Position numbers and translations under genes: made by a program. DNA of 5,233 nt. Origin: SZUA-217 sp036446835 (GTDB taxonomy: Bacteria > Actinomycetota > Acidimicrobiia > Spongiisociales > ZC4RG35). The notes beneath the pieces are model-generated. The model worked only from the letters and a program-made list of their open reading frames with translations. It was not told the origin of the DNA and searched no databases. The first letter of the stretch is position 1, and each line of letters begins with the position of its first letter. Shown piece after piece: positions 1-5,233 of the stretch. The DNA lies in NCBI GenBank assembly GCA_036446835.1, contig JAZFTT010000266.1:1-5233 (forward strand), in the 5' to 3' direction.

Positions 1-1
1 C

Positions 2-619
2 ATGGACAAGATTGCAGTTGGGCCGGAGGCCGCCGGAGCGATCGACCTCGACGCTCCACTCCAACACAATCTCCAACAGGTTGCCAAGGCAAACGGCAAA
101 GACATGGCCGATCTCCGATGTCTCATCCTTGACCGCCCCCGAAACCAGGGTTATATCGATGCGGCGCGTGCAGCCGGCGCCCGGATCTCAGTCATGCGCG
201 ATGGCGACGTCGCCGCGGCCATATCCACTTCACAAGACGACCACGAGGCCGACATCCTCATCGGCATCGGCGGCTCCCCCGAAGCGGTGATTGCGGCTGC
301 CGCCCTCAAATGCACGGGCGGCGAGATTCAGTGCCGACTATGGCCACGCGACCAGGCGGAGCAGGACTACGCCATCGACAATGGGCTCGACCTGGATCAG
401 GTGATGACGACAGATGATCTGGTCTCGTCAGACAATGTCTTTTTCGCCGCGACCGGAGTAACCGGCGGAGAGTTTCTTCGCAGGGTCAACTTCAAGGGCG
501 AAGACCAGGCTGTCACCCATTCGGTGATCATGCGCTCCAAGACCAGGTCGATCCGCTTCATGGATGCCCATCACGATCTTGCCCGCCTTCGGGCGATTTC
601 GAGTCTGACAATCGACTAA
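2..619 (+). CDS. glpX: Class II fructose-1,6-bisphosphatase, C-terminal part (cut by left edge)
   Basis: This enzyme hydrolyses fructose-1,6-bisphosphate to fructose-6-phosphate in gluconeogenesis, in the cytoplasm; it is the usual FBPase type in actinobacteria. The 205 visible residues contain the family blocks in order: MDKIAVGP (1-8), DRPRN (44-48, usually DRPRH), DGDVA (67-71), GIGGSPEAVIAAAALKCTGG (88-107) and FFAATGVTGGE (147-157). The Glu of GSPEAV (residue 94) aligns, from memory, with the glutamate reported essential in E. coli GlpX. GlpX proteins are about 320-340 residues, so roughly 120-135 N-terminal residues, including the first metal-binding acidic residues, lie outside the window. 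The ATG at 2 is an internal Met and not the start. The reading frame is intact to its TAA, and no clear hairpin terminator follows. The family is certain; catalytic completeness cannot be judged here. Confidence 0.96.
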   Translation: MDKIAVGPEAAGAIDLDAPLQHNLQQVAKANGKDMADLRCLILDRPRNQGYIDAARAAGARISVMRDGDVAAAISTSQDDHEADILIGIGGSPEAVIAAAALKCTGGEIQCRLWPRDQAEQDYAIDNGLDLDQVMTTDDLVSSDNVFFAATGVTGGEFLRRVNFKGEDQAVTHSVIMRSKTRSIRFMDAHHDLARLRAISSLTID

Positions 620-653
620 CCCTTCTCTTCCATCCGTCGGTCAACCTGTGACC

Positions 654-804
654 ATGGCCTACACGACCGAGGAGCGCATAGCGCATGTCTACCGACGGCT
701 CGGCATAGGGGCCTACCCGGATCTCGTGGCAACGACTTCCTCGATCGATGAAGCCATATCCAGAGCTCTCGACCTCGACCAACCTTCCCCGAATCTCCCT
801 CGAA
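654..804 (+). pseudogene. DUF1800-protein N-terminal remnant
   Basis: The translation from the ATG at 654 (a GTG at 648 is an in-frame alternative) starts like an actinobacterial DUF1800 protein. RIAHVYRRLGIGAYPDLV (8-25) is the typical R-x-x-H-x-x-R-R-x-G head, followed by the amphipathic stretch IDEAISRALDL. Intact DUF1800 proteins are about 450-550 residues. Here the similarity ends after some 42 residues, and the frame then runs through Arg/Pro-rich out-of-frame-like sequence to a stop at 873-875. No good Shine-Dalgarno precedes 654. DUF1800 proteins have no firmly known function; they are usually exported and encoded directly before a DUF1501 gene. I infer that this is the surviving head of a deleted gene. 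It could instead be a short expressed peptide, which I think is unlikely. The family call is from recognition of the N-terminus only. Confidence 0.5.
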
Positions 805-927
805 ATGGAGATTCCGCTCAGCCGGAACGACGCCATGGACTACGTCATTGTCCTCGACCGTTGGCTGGAAGCTGATGCCGACGCCATCCTTGGCGCGGAG
901 TACGAGCGCCTTCCCGTCTTGGCCTGA
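805..927 (+). pseudogene. DUF1501-protein C-terminal remnant
   Basis: This frame, shifted by one base relative to the preceding remnant, is open from 709 to the TGA at 925-927. From the ATG at 805 it has GC-rich third positions, as expected for genuine coding sequence. The last 40 residues resemble the end of DUF1501 proteins, which finish with a 'tvLddWLg-d...vLGg.f..Lp' pattern: here VLDRWLEADADAILG (16-30) followed by EYERLPVLA. DUF1501 proteins are about 400-450 residues, so only the tail remains. There is no ribosome-binding site before 805, so it is probably not translated alone. The tail lies right after a DUF1800 head, its usual upstream partner, which supports a deletion spanning both genes. 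It ends 9 bases before the stop of the convergent HAD gene. It could also be a small unrelated ORF; the match is from memory of the family. Confidence 0.45.
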
Positions 928-936
928 TGCGTATGC

Positions 937-1581
937 TCAGAGACTCGCCGCGATCTCCACCGCCTCCAACAGTGAGTGCGCTATCGGGGCGCCAGTCTCT
1001 TCGAGATGCGGGAGATGATGACTCCCCCCGTCGTAAAGCACCACATGGGCTCCCACGTGCCGGGCCGCCATGGCATCGTCCGGGGTATCGCCGACCACGA
1101 CAGTTCTCGCCGGGTCGACGCCCAGAGCCTCGACGTGTTCCGCCATGTGCTGCGCCTTGAGACCACCCGTCTCCCCGCTCAACCCGTCAATCAGAGTGAA
1201 TCGCCCGGCGACGCCGCGTGCCCCAACAATCCGCTCCAGCCAGCTTTGAGGTGACATCGAAAGAAGGGACTGCCCCCAACCTCTATCTTCGACAGCAGAC
1301 AGGGCTTCGAGAGTGTCGGGAGTGAGGGTGGCAGTGTCGGCTTGCGCGAAGTACTCGTCATGAAAGCGGTCGTTGAGACCCTCCCACTCGGTGTCGCTGA
1401 CCGGTCGCCCGAACAATGAGTCGTAAAAAGCTCGAACTGGCCTGGTGAAGTGGTCGCGATAGCCGTTTTCGTCAATGGGCCCCACCCCGAACATGGCCAT
1501 GGAGGCGTTGGCAGCCGAAATCACAACCGGCAGATCGTCGAGAAGAGTCCCGTTCCAATCCCAGACTATGTGCATACCCAT
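937..1581 (-). CDS. HAD-superfamily hydrolase (phosphoglycolate phosphatase-like)
   Basis: This is a probable cytoplasmic phosphatase of the haloacid dehalogenase superfamily, 214 residues, a normal length for the Gph/beta-phosphoglucomutase-like branch. Motif I is DWNGTLLDD (8-16), with Asp8 as the expected nucleophile; the usual second Asp is Asn10. Motif II is the Ser region LLSMS (106-110), motif III is Lys142 in GGLKAQH, and motif IV is VVVGDTPDDAMAA (161-173) with the acidic Asp165, Asp168 and Asp169. Residues 17-90 form the helical cap between motifs I and II. The substrate cannot be read from sequence; phosphoglycolate or another small phosphoester is possible. The start is ATG 1581, or the second ATG two codons later. 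Neither has a clear Shine-Dalgarno, but a TAATCT box sits six bases before ATG 1581, consistent with a leaderless mRNA. It diverges from dctQ and converges on the DUF1501 remnant. Confidence 0.88.
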   Translation of the reverse strand: MGMHIVWDWNGTLLDDLPVVISAANASMAMFGVGPIDENGYRDHFTRPVRAFYDSLFGRPVSDTEWEGLNDRFHDEYFAQADTATLTPDTLEALSAVEDRGWGQSLLSMSPQSWLERIVGARGVAGRFTLIDGLSGETGGLKAQHMAEHVEALGVDPARTVVVGDTPDDAMAARHVGAHVVLYDGGSHHLPHLEETGAPIAHSLLEAVEIAASL

Positions 1582-1587
1582 TAGCGC

Positions 1588-1593
1588 AGATTA
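1588..1593 (-). promoter_or_regulatory. Possible -10 box for a leaderless HAD-hydrolase transcript
   Basis: On the minus strand TAATCT (TAnnnT form) lies exactly six bases before the ATG at 1581. That would place the transcription start at or next to the A of the start codon. Leaderless transcripts with a TAnnnT box at this spacing are common in actinobacteria. No recognisable -35 is seen 16-18 bases upstream. A six-base degenerate match can occur by chance, so this is only suggestive. Confidence 0.3.
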
Positions 1594-1646
1594 AGGATGA
1601 AACACGAGAATGGCGCTCGTTGCCGTGGTTAGGGTGCCGCTTACCT

Positions 1647-1654
1647 GAGGAGGT
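1647..1654 (+). promoter_or_regulatory. Orphan Shine-Dalgarno (GAGGAGGT) upstream of dctQ
   Basis: GAGGAGGT is a near-perfect anti-16S match but is not followed by ATG, GTG or TTG at a usable distance. The next candidate start is the TTG at 1693, 38 bases downstream. Two ACG codons at 1660-1665 lie 5 and 8 bases after it in the dctQ frame, which is open back to 1657. It may be a relic of an earlier start, a rare ACG start, or a chance purine run. Confidence 0.3.
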
Positions 1655-1692
1655 AGGTCACGACGGCGGAAGGCACACGCAGGGAAGCAGGA

Positions 1693-2268
1693 TTGTTCTT
1701 CGGATTCTTTCTTGCCTACCAGCGCTGGGCCGACCGATTCGCCGAGTTCACCGGCAAGCTCGCTGCGTGGATAGTCATCCCGACCGTGGCCGTCGGCTTT
1801 GTCAACGTGGTCTTGCGCTACATCGGCCAGGCCACCAGCACGAGGCTCACGACAAACACCATCATCGAACTTCAGTGGTACATGTATTCGGGAATCTTTC
1901 TTCTGGGCTTTCCCTACATCCTCAAGCACCAGATCAACGTTCGAGTCGACTTCTGGTTCGCCAATCAGGGACCAAAACGCAAAGCGTGGATCGACTTTGC
2001 CGGACACTGGATAGGCCTTATACCTTTCGCCCTGATCGGCATTTTCGTTGCCTTCCCACAGGGGATCAAGTCTTGGCAGAGGTGGGAACAATCCCCTGAT
2101 GCCGACGGCCTCCCTCGCGGCCCGATAAAGATGCTCTTGGCGATTTCCTTCCTGCTCCTACTCATTCAGGCAGTTGCCGAGCAGATCAAACTCTATGCGG
2201 TGATCACCGACCGTGGGCACCTGGTGGCGCTCGAAGGTGCCCACAAACAGCCAGTCAAGATCGAATGA
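1693..2268 (+). CDS. dctQ: TRAP transporter small membrane subunit (DctQ family)
   Basis: This is the four-helix small permease subunit of a tripartite ATP-independent periplasmic (TRAP) importer. It pairs with DctM in the cytoplasmic membrane and helps dock the binding protein. Helices are visible at about 22-42, 62-80, 99-123 and 145-165. Typical family sites are VNVVLRY (37-43), ELQW (59-62), VRVD (83-86) and the loop SPDADGLPRGPIK (134-146). The length of 191 residues is normal. I chose the TTG at 1693, preceded by AGGGAAG about 6-8 bases upstream, because the protein then begins like its relatives (FFLAYQRWADRF) and there is no ATG or GTG upstream in frame before the stop at 1654-1656. 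It ends 7 bases before dctM, so the two are surely one operon and probably translationally coupled. No matching binding-protein gene lies upstream on this strand; it is on the opposite strand. Confidence 0.93.
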   Translation: MFFGFFLAYQRWADRFAEFTGKLAAWIVIPTVAVGFVNVVLRYIGQATSTRLTTNTIIELQWYMYSGIFLLGFPYILKHQINVRVDFWFANQGPKRKAWIDFAGHWIGLIPFALIGIFVAFPQGIKSWQRWEQSPDADGLPRGPIKMLLAISFLLLLIQAVAEQIKLYAVITDRGHLVALEGAHKQPVKIE

Positions 2269-2275
2269 CGAAGGC

Positions 2276-3661
2276 ATGAGTCTCGAAATCCTTGCGATCA
2301 TCATGTTCGCCATCTTCATGGTGATCATTCTCAGCGGTTACCCGGTCGCCTTCTCTTTTGCCGGCACGGCAGTGGTCTTCTTCTTGCTCGGTGTGGTCTT
2401 CGGCGATCTGTCCTTCAGACAACTCAACGTTCTGTTCACCCAATGGTTTGCAAACTCTGTTTCCAACTTCACCTTTCTGGCGATCCCATTCTTCGTGTTC
2501 ATGGGGGCCATTTTCGAGAAGTCCGGTTTGGCGGAGCGGTTGCTGACCACCATTGGGTTCTTGATGGGACCCTTGGAGGGTGGGCTGGCAGTAGCGGTGG
2601 TTATTGTCGGCACCCTGCTCGCGGCCGCAACTGGTGTTGTCGCAGCCACAGTCATCGTGATGGGTCTTCTGTCCCTGCCGGTGATGATGAAATACGGCTA
2701 CGACCCGAAACTCGCTTCGGGAGTGATCATCGGGTCGGGGACGCTCGCCCAACTGATCCCACCCAGCCTGGTTCTGATCATCCTTGCCCAGTTCATCCCT
2801 GTTTCCGTGGGAGAACTGTTTGCCGGCGCCTTGATCCCGGGCCTCATGCTGGCTGGAATCTTCGCCGTCTACTCGGTGGCGATCGCATACGCGAAACCGG
2901 GTACGGCGCCGGCCATCCCCAAGTCTGAGCGTGACATGCCGGCAAAAACACTGGCACTCCAGGCGCTGAAGGTCGTCGTCCCTCCAATGTTCCTGGTCTT
3001 CGCGGTGTTGGGGTCGATCTTCGCCGGCATCGCCACCGCGTCCGAGGCTGGGGCGGTGGGGGCGATTGGGGCGGTGCTCCTATCGGTGTTCTACCGAACC
3101 TTCGCCTGGAAGACGCTGTTGGAGGCAGCGCGGGCAACAGCCAACATCACAGGTCTCGTACTCCAGATCCTCTTCGCCTCCACCTTCTTCGCCATGGTCT
3201 TCAACCTGCTGAACGGTCAGGATCTGATCACCAACTGGCTGACGTCGATCCCTGGTGACAAATGGGGATTCATCATCGCAGCCAACATCATCGTGTTTCT
3301 GCTCGGTATCAATCTCGAGTTTCTCGAGATCTCCTTCATAGTGATGCCTCTCTTCGTTCCCGCGGCGATAGCCCTGGGCCTCACCGGGCCGCTCATGGTG
3401 TGGTTCGCGGTGATGATGGCCATCAACCTCAACATCGCGTTCATCTCGCCGCCGGTGGGATTCTCTCTCTTTTATCTCCAATCCGTTGCGCCGCCAGAGG
3501 TGACGACCGCCGACATCCATAGGGGAGCTTTGCCGTTTATGGCGCTACAGAGTTTCGGACTGGTCGTCGTGATGCTTGTGCCGGAAACGGTCACATGGCT
3601 GGTCGACAGGTTCTTCGGCGACGACAACGTCAGCGCCATGATTCAACTGATCGCGCTCTAA
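2276..3661 (+). CDS. dctM: TRAP transporter large membrane subunit (DctM family)
   Basis: This is the ion-coupled translocation subunit of the TRAP importer, an integral membrane protein with about 12 hydrophobic segments over 461 residues, at the long end of the family. Family blocks occur in order: LAIPFFVFMGAIFEKSGLAERL without gaps (68-89), AAATGVVAATVIVMG (116-130), SGTLAQLIPPSLVLI (154-168), GIATASEAGAVGAIGA (251-266) and FISPPVGFSLFYL (389-401). The AATGVVAAT and SGTLAQLIPPS forms resemble the mannitol/chloroaromatic-type large subunits that accompany TakP-like binding proteins. The ATG at 2276 is chosen because the protein then starts directly with the first membrane helix. An in-frame GTG at 2213 would add a hydrophilic stretch overlapping dctQ. 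The GAAGG just before 2276 is too close to be a good ribosome site, so coupling to dctQ translation is likely. The gene ends 5 bases before a hairpin terminator. Confidence 0.95.
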   Translation: MSLEILAIIMFAIFMVIILSGYPVAFSFAGTAVVFFLLGVVFGDLSFRQLNVLFTQWFANSVSNFTFLAIPFFVFMGAIFEKSGLAERLLTTIGFLMGPLEGGLAVAVVIVGTLLAAATGVVAATVIVMGLLSLPVMMKYGYDPKLASGVIIGSGTLAQLIPPSLVLIILAQFIPVSVGELFAGALIPGLMLAGIFAVYSVAIAYAKPGTAPAIPKSERDMPAKTLALQALKVVVPPMFLVFAVLGSIFAGIATASEAGAVGAIGAVLLSVFYRTFAWKTLLEAARATANITGLVLQILFASTFFAMVFNLLNGQDLITNWLTSIPGDKWGFIIAANIIVFLLGINLEFLEISFIVMPLFVPAAIALGLTGPLMVWFAVMMAINLNIAFISPPVGFSLFYLQSVAPPEVTTADIHRGALPFMALQSFGLVVVMLVPETVTWLVDRFFGDDNVSAMIQLIAL

Positions 3662-3665
3662 CTAG

Positions 3666-3693
3666 AAAGGACCCCGCCGAAGCGGGGCCCTTT
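3666..3693. terminator. Bidirectional hairpin terminator between dctM and dctP
   Basis: Two 12-base arms (3666-3677 and 3682-3693) pair around a four-base loop, with one A-C mismatch on the plus strand. On the minus strand the same position becomes a G-U pair and the loop reads UUCG closed by C-G, the unusually stable tetraloop. All 12 pairs therefore form in the dctP transcript. On both strands the outer arm ends in UUU, followed by broken U-rich sequence. It lies between two convergent stops (3661 and 3715) and so can end both transcripts. Strength is inferred from pairing only. Confidence 0.85.
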
Positions 3694-3714
3694 CGATTGT
3701 TGTCGGCTTGGTTC

Positions 3715-4860
3715 TCAGGCTCTGCCTACGTACTCGAGATACGAGGTTTCCGCCAGACCGTGCCATGCCTGAATACTGGTGCGGAACTTCTTCCACTCCT
3801 CGAAGATCGAGGCAAAATCGGCACTCGCAGCCGCACTTTCGTCGAAGATCTCGAACGAGGCCTCCTCGGAAGCCGCCATCACGTCATCCGGGAACGGAAG
3901 AATCGTGATATCGGGATTGTCGATGATCTCCTCTTGCAGAGCGATCGGATTTCTGACGTCGTAGAGGGCCATCATCGTACTGTTGGCCTCATACGCCGAG
4001 GTCTTGACGATCTCCTGGTATATCTCTGGCAACGCATTCCACTTCGGCAACGGAATCATCACTTCCAACGACGGTCCTGGCTCCCACCAACCCGGGTGGT
4101 AGTAGAACTGGGTCACCTCATGGAAACCCATGGTGGTGTCGTCGTAAGGACCAACCCATTCGGTGGCGTCGATGGCACCGGTCTGCAACGCCTGGAAGAT
4201 CTCTCCGCCTGGCAGCACCTGCACGGTGACACCGAGCTTGGACATCACCTGGCTGCCAAGGCCGGGGATGCGCATGACGAGACCCTCGAGGTCTGCGGTC
4301 GACTTGATCTCCTTGTTGAACCAGCCACCCATCTGAACCCCGGTGTTCCCCGCGGGGAACTGAATGGCGTTGAACTTGTCCGCATAGAAGTCCTGCATCA
4401 TGTCAAGACCGCCACCTTCATAAAGCCACGCGTTCTGCTGGCGGGCTGTGAGACCAAACGGTAAGGCGGTGCCAAACGCCGTGGCCGGGTCCAGACCCGT
4501 GTAGTAGTACGAAGCGGTGTGCCCGAAGTCGATGCTGTTTGTCTCGACGTTCTGAAGGATCTCCAAAGCTGGCACTACTTCGCCACCGGGCTGAGCCGTC
4601 ACCATGAACTTTCCGCCACTCAAAGCAGCGACACGATCGGCGAACCTCTCAGCGCCACCAAAAATGGTGTCGAGAATCGGGGGCCAACTGGTGGCCAGGT
4701 CCCATTCCAGTTCCGGAAGGCTGTCGTCAGCGGCTGCCTCGTCGAGATCGGCGTCCCCACTGCTACAGGCAGCGAGGGCGGCAGCGCCGAGCGCTCCCAT
4801 CGATGCCATCTTGAGGAACTGTCGGCGCTCCATCAGTTTGGTGTGTTGCAGCTTGTTCAT
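3715..4860 (-). CDS. dctP: TRAP transporter substrate-binding lipoprotein (TakP-like)
   Basis: This extracytoplasmic solute receptor hands its ligand to DctQM. The N-terminus has a twin-arginine-like motif ERRQFLK (11-17), a hydrophobic segment (18-31) and a lipobox LAAC with Cys32, so the 381-residue precursor should become a membrane-anchored lipoprotein, possibly exported by Tat. The mature part strongly resembles the TakP group: WDLATSWP (53-60), GGEVVPALEIL (92-102), GHTASYYYTG (113-122), NTGVQMGGWFNKEI (172-185), MRIPGLG (196-202), LPGGEIFQALQTGAIDATEW (216-235). From memory, Gln176, Arg197, Glu234 and Trp235 match TakP pocket residues that bind a 2-oxo acid with a cation. The ligand could thus be a 2-oxo or 2-hydroxy acid, but related receptors bind other carboxylates. 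ATG 4860 is preferred over 4833 because GGAGGAGGAG directly precedes it. It converges on dctM and is therefore transcribed separately. Confidence 0.94.
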   Translation of the reverse strand: MNKLQHTKLMERRQFLKMASMGALGAAALAACSSGDADLDEAAADDSLPELEWDLATSWPPILDTIFGGAERFADRVAALSGGKFMVTAQPGGEVVPALEILQNVETNSIDFGHTASYYYTGLDPATAFGTALPFGLTARQQNAWLYEGGGLDMMQDFYADKFNAIQFPAGNTGVQMGGWFNKEIKSTADLEGLVMRIPGLGSQVMSKLGVTVQVLPGGEIFQALQTGAIDATEWVGPYDDTTMGFHEVTQFYYHPGWWEPGPSLEVMIPLPKWNALPEIYQEIVKTSAYEANSTMMALYDVRNPIALQEEIIDNPDITILPFPDDVMAASEEASFEIFDESAAASADFASIFEEWKKFRTSIQAWHGLAETSYLEYVGRA

Positions 4861-4862
4861 AC

Positions 4863-4872
4863 TCCTCCTCCG
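4863..4872 (-). promoter_or_regulatory. Strong ribosome-binding site of dctP
   Basis: The minus strand reads CGGAGGAGGA just before the ATG at 4860; taking the first GGAGG as the core leaves about 6 bases of spacing. This decides the dctP start, because the next in-frame ATG at 4833 has no such site. The strength fits the high expression that binding proteins usually need. Confidence 0.75.
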
Positions 4873-4918
4873 TCGGGTGGTGATCCACTCTCCCCATCGG
4901 GTTGAGACAGGCTACGCA

Positions 4919-4937
4919 GACACGGTGGTCGCGTGTC
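4919..4937. promoter_or_regulatory. Inverted repeat, candidate operator upstream of dctP
   Basis: GACACG and CGTGTC form perfect 6-base arms separated by 7 bases, centred about 68 bases upstream of the dctP start in a 153-base intergenic region. The dimension (19 bp with half-sites about one and a quarter turns apart) fits a dimeric repressor or activator site. No regulator gene is in the window to pair it with, and short inverted repeats arise by chance in GC-rich DNA. Confidence 0.3.
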
Positions 4938-4947
4938 GGAATGAATA

Positions 4948-4968
4948 GGGTATTTGTCGCGCCTACCC
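4948..4968. repeat. Short inverted repeat GGGTA-N11-TACCC
   Basis: Perfect 5-base arms with an 11-base spacer lie about 90-108 bases upstream of dctP, just beyond the GACACG repeat. It might be part of the promoter-operator region of dctP or a weak hairpin after recR. There is no U-run to make it a convincing terminator. This is visible symmetry only. Confidence 0.2.
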
Positions 4969-5013
4969 GCTTTTCAGACACATAACAGCTCAATTGCGAC
5001 GCTCCGTAACGTC

Positions 5014-5233
5014 TCAGAGTTCGGAGCGGCCAATCAGGGCCCGGCCGAGGGTTAGTTCGTCGGCGTAGTCGAGGTCGCCACCGACAGGCAGACCCGAAGC
5101 CAGCCGGGTGACCTTCACCCCATGCGGTTTGAACTCGCGGGCGATGTACATGGCCGTGGCGTCACCCTCGATAGTCGGGTTGGTCGCCACGATCACCTCT
5201 TCGATCCCCTCGGGCTCGAGTCGAGCCATCAGT
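5014..5233 (-). CDS. recR: Recombination mediator protein RecR, C-terminal part (cut by right edge)
   Basis: RecR forms a toroidal clamp with RecO that loads RecA onto SSB-coated single-stranded DNA during gap repair. The visible 73 codons hold the second half of the Toprim domain and the C-terminal region: EVIVATNPTIEGDATAMYIA, then VTRLASGLPVGGDLDYADE and TLGRALIGR before the stop. These are highly conserved RecR blocks (typically 'vTRiA.GlPvGgdLeY.De.TL..Al.gR'). RecR is about 200 residues, so the N-terminal helix-hairpin-helix, the zinc finger and the start of Toprim lie beyond the edge. The Met codon at 5227-5229 is internal, and the frame continues to the end of the window. The gene often follows dnaX and a YbaB-family gene, which would lie to the right. 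It reads toward dctP on the same strand, 153 bases away, so a separate transcript for dctP is likely. Confidence 0.96.
   Translation of the reverse strand, partial: LMARLEPEGIEEVIVATNPTIEGDATAMYIAREFKPHGVKVTRLASGLPVGGDLDYADELTLGRALIGRSEL

Noticed and set aside
1605..1621. Inverted repeat ACGAG-N7-CTCGT between the HAD gene and dctQ
   Set aside because: Only 5-base arms, with no similarity to the repeat upstream of dctP, so it does not support a shared regulator. It is near chance level.
1620..1652. Possible sigma70 promoter for dctQM (TTGCCG and TACCTG)
   Set aside because: The -10 match is poor and the spacing is 16. The resulting start would fall on the GAGGAGGT itself. dctQM must have a promoter in 1582-1692 or read through from elsewhere, but I cannot place it.
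2213..2275. GTG at 2213 as the start of dctM
   Set aside because: It would add 21 mostly polar residues and overlap dctQ by 56 bases. The DctM family begins directly with a hydrophobic helix, as it does from 2276.
2255..2752. Minus-strand open frames opposite dctM, including 3080-3520 and 1591-2091
   Set aside because: Their low-complexity charged composition (His, Glu, Asp, Arg) mirrors the hydrophobic codons of DctM and DctQ. No start signals or family motifs are visible.
3595..4464. Long plus-strand open frame (289 codons) across the end of dctM and antisense to dctP
   Set aside because: It overlaps two well-supported genes and runs through the terminator hairpin. It has no recognisable domain and is rich in Arg, His and Leu, as expected for an antisense shadow of a GC-rich gene.
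4996..5013. GACG...CGTC pairing just after the recR stop as a recR terminator
   Set aside because: A four-base stem with no U-run is too weak to call.
1..5233. A novel defence, mobile or RNA-based system
   Set aside because: Both strands were read for CRISPR-like repeats, tRNA-like folds, transposase or integrase motifs, toxin-antitoxin pairs and long ordered repeats; none was found. All sizeable coding regions belong to known families.

Overview
The window looks like chromosomal DNA of a GC-rich bacterium, most likely an actinobacterium. GC is about 60% judged by eye. The case rests on a class II (GlpX) fructose-bisphosphatase, a HAD protein with the 'DWNGT' motif I common in actinobacteria, and remnants of a DUF1800/DUF1501 gene pair. 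An Acidimicrobiia-like lineage is my best guess, but nothing here proves it. No phage, transposon, CRISPR, tRNA or rRNA signal was seen.

Layout: (1) 1-619 (+) is the C-terminal two thirds of glpX, cut by the left edge. (2) About 620-936 holds no intact gene. It carries the head of a DUF1800 protein (654-~804) and, in another frame, what looks like the tail of a DUF1501 protein (805-927). These families are usually encoded side by side, so this looks like the scar of a large deletion. (3) 937-1581 (-) is a HAD-family hydrolase, possibly read from a leaderless transcript. (4) 1693-3661 (+) encodes the small (DctQ) and large (DctM) membrane subunits of a TRAP transporter. (5) 3666-3693 is a strong hairpin terminator between convergent genes. 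(6) 3715-4860 (-) is the matching TRAP substrate-binding lipoprotein, which resembles the TakP/alpha-keto-acid group. (7) 4861-5013 is its upstream region, with a strong Shine-Dalgarno and two inverted repeats. (8) 5014-5233 (-) is the C-terminal end of recR, cut by the right edge.

The functional core is a complete three-part TRAP transporter. The binding protein captures an organic acid (2-oxo or 2-hydroxy acid is the best guess) outside the membrane, and DctQM imports it using an ion gradient. Its binding-protein gene faces the membrane genes instead of being co-transcribed with them. GlpX (gluconeogenesis), the HAD phosphatase and RecR (recombinational repair) are housekeeping-type neighbours with no demonstrated link to the transporter. 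I found no convincing undescribed system. The most interesting items are the DUF1800/DUF1501 deletion scar, the convergent TRAP layout with its shared terminator, and the unusual start region of dctQ.
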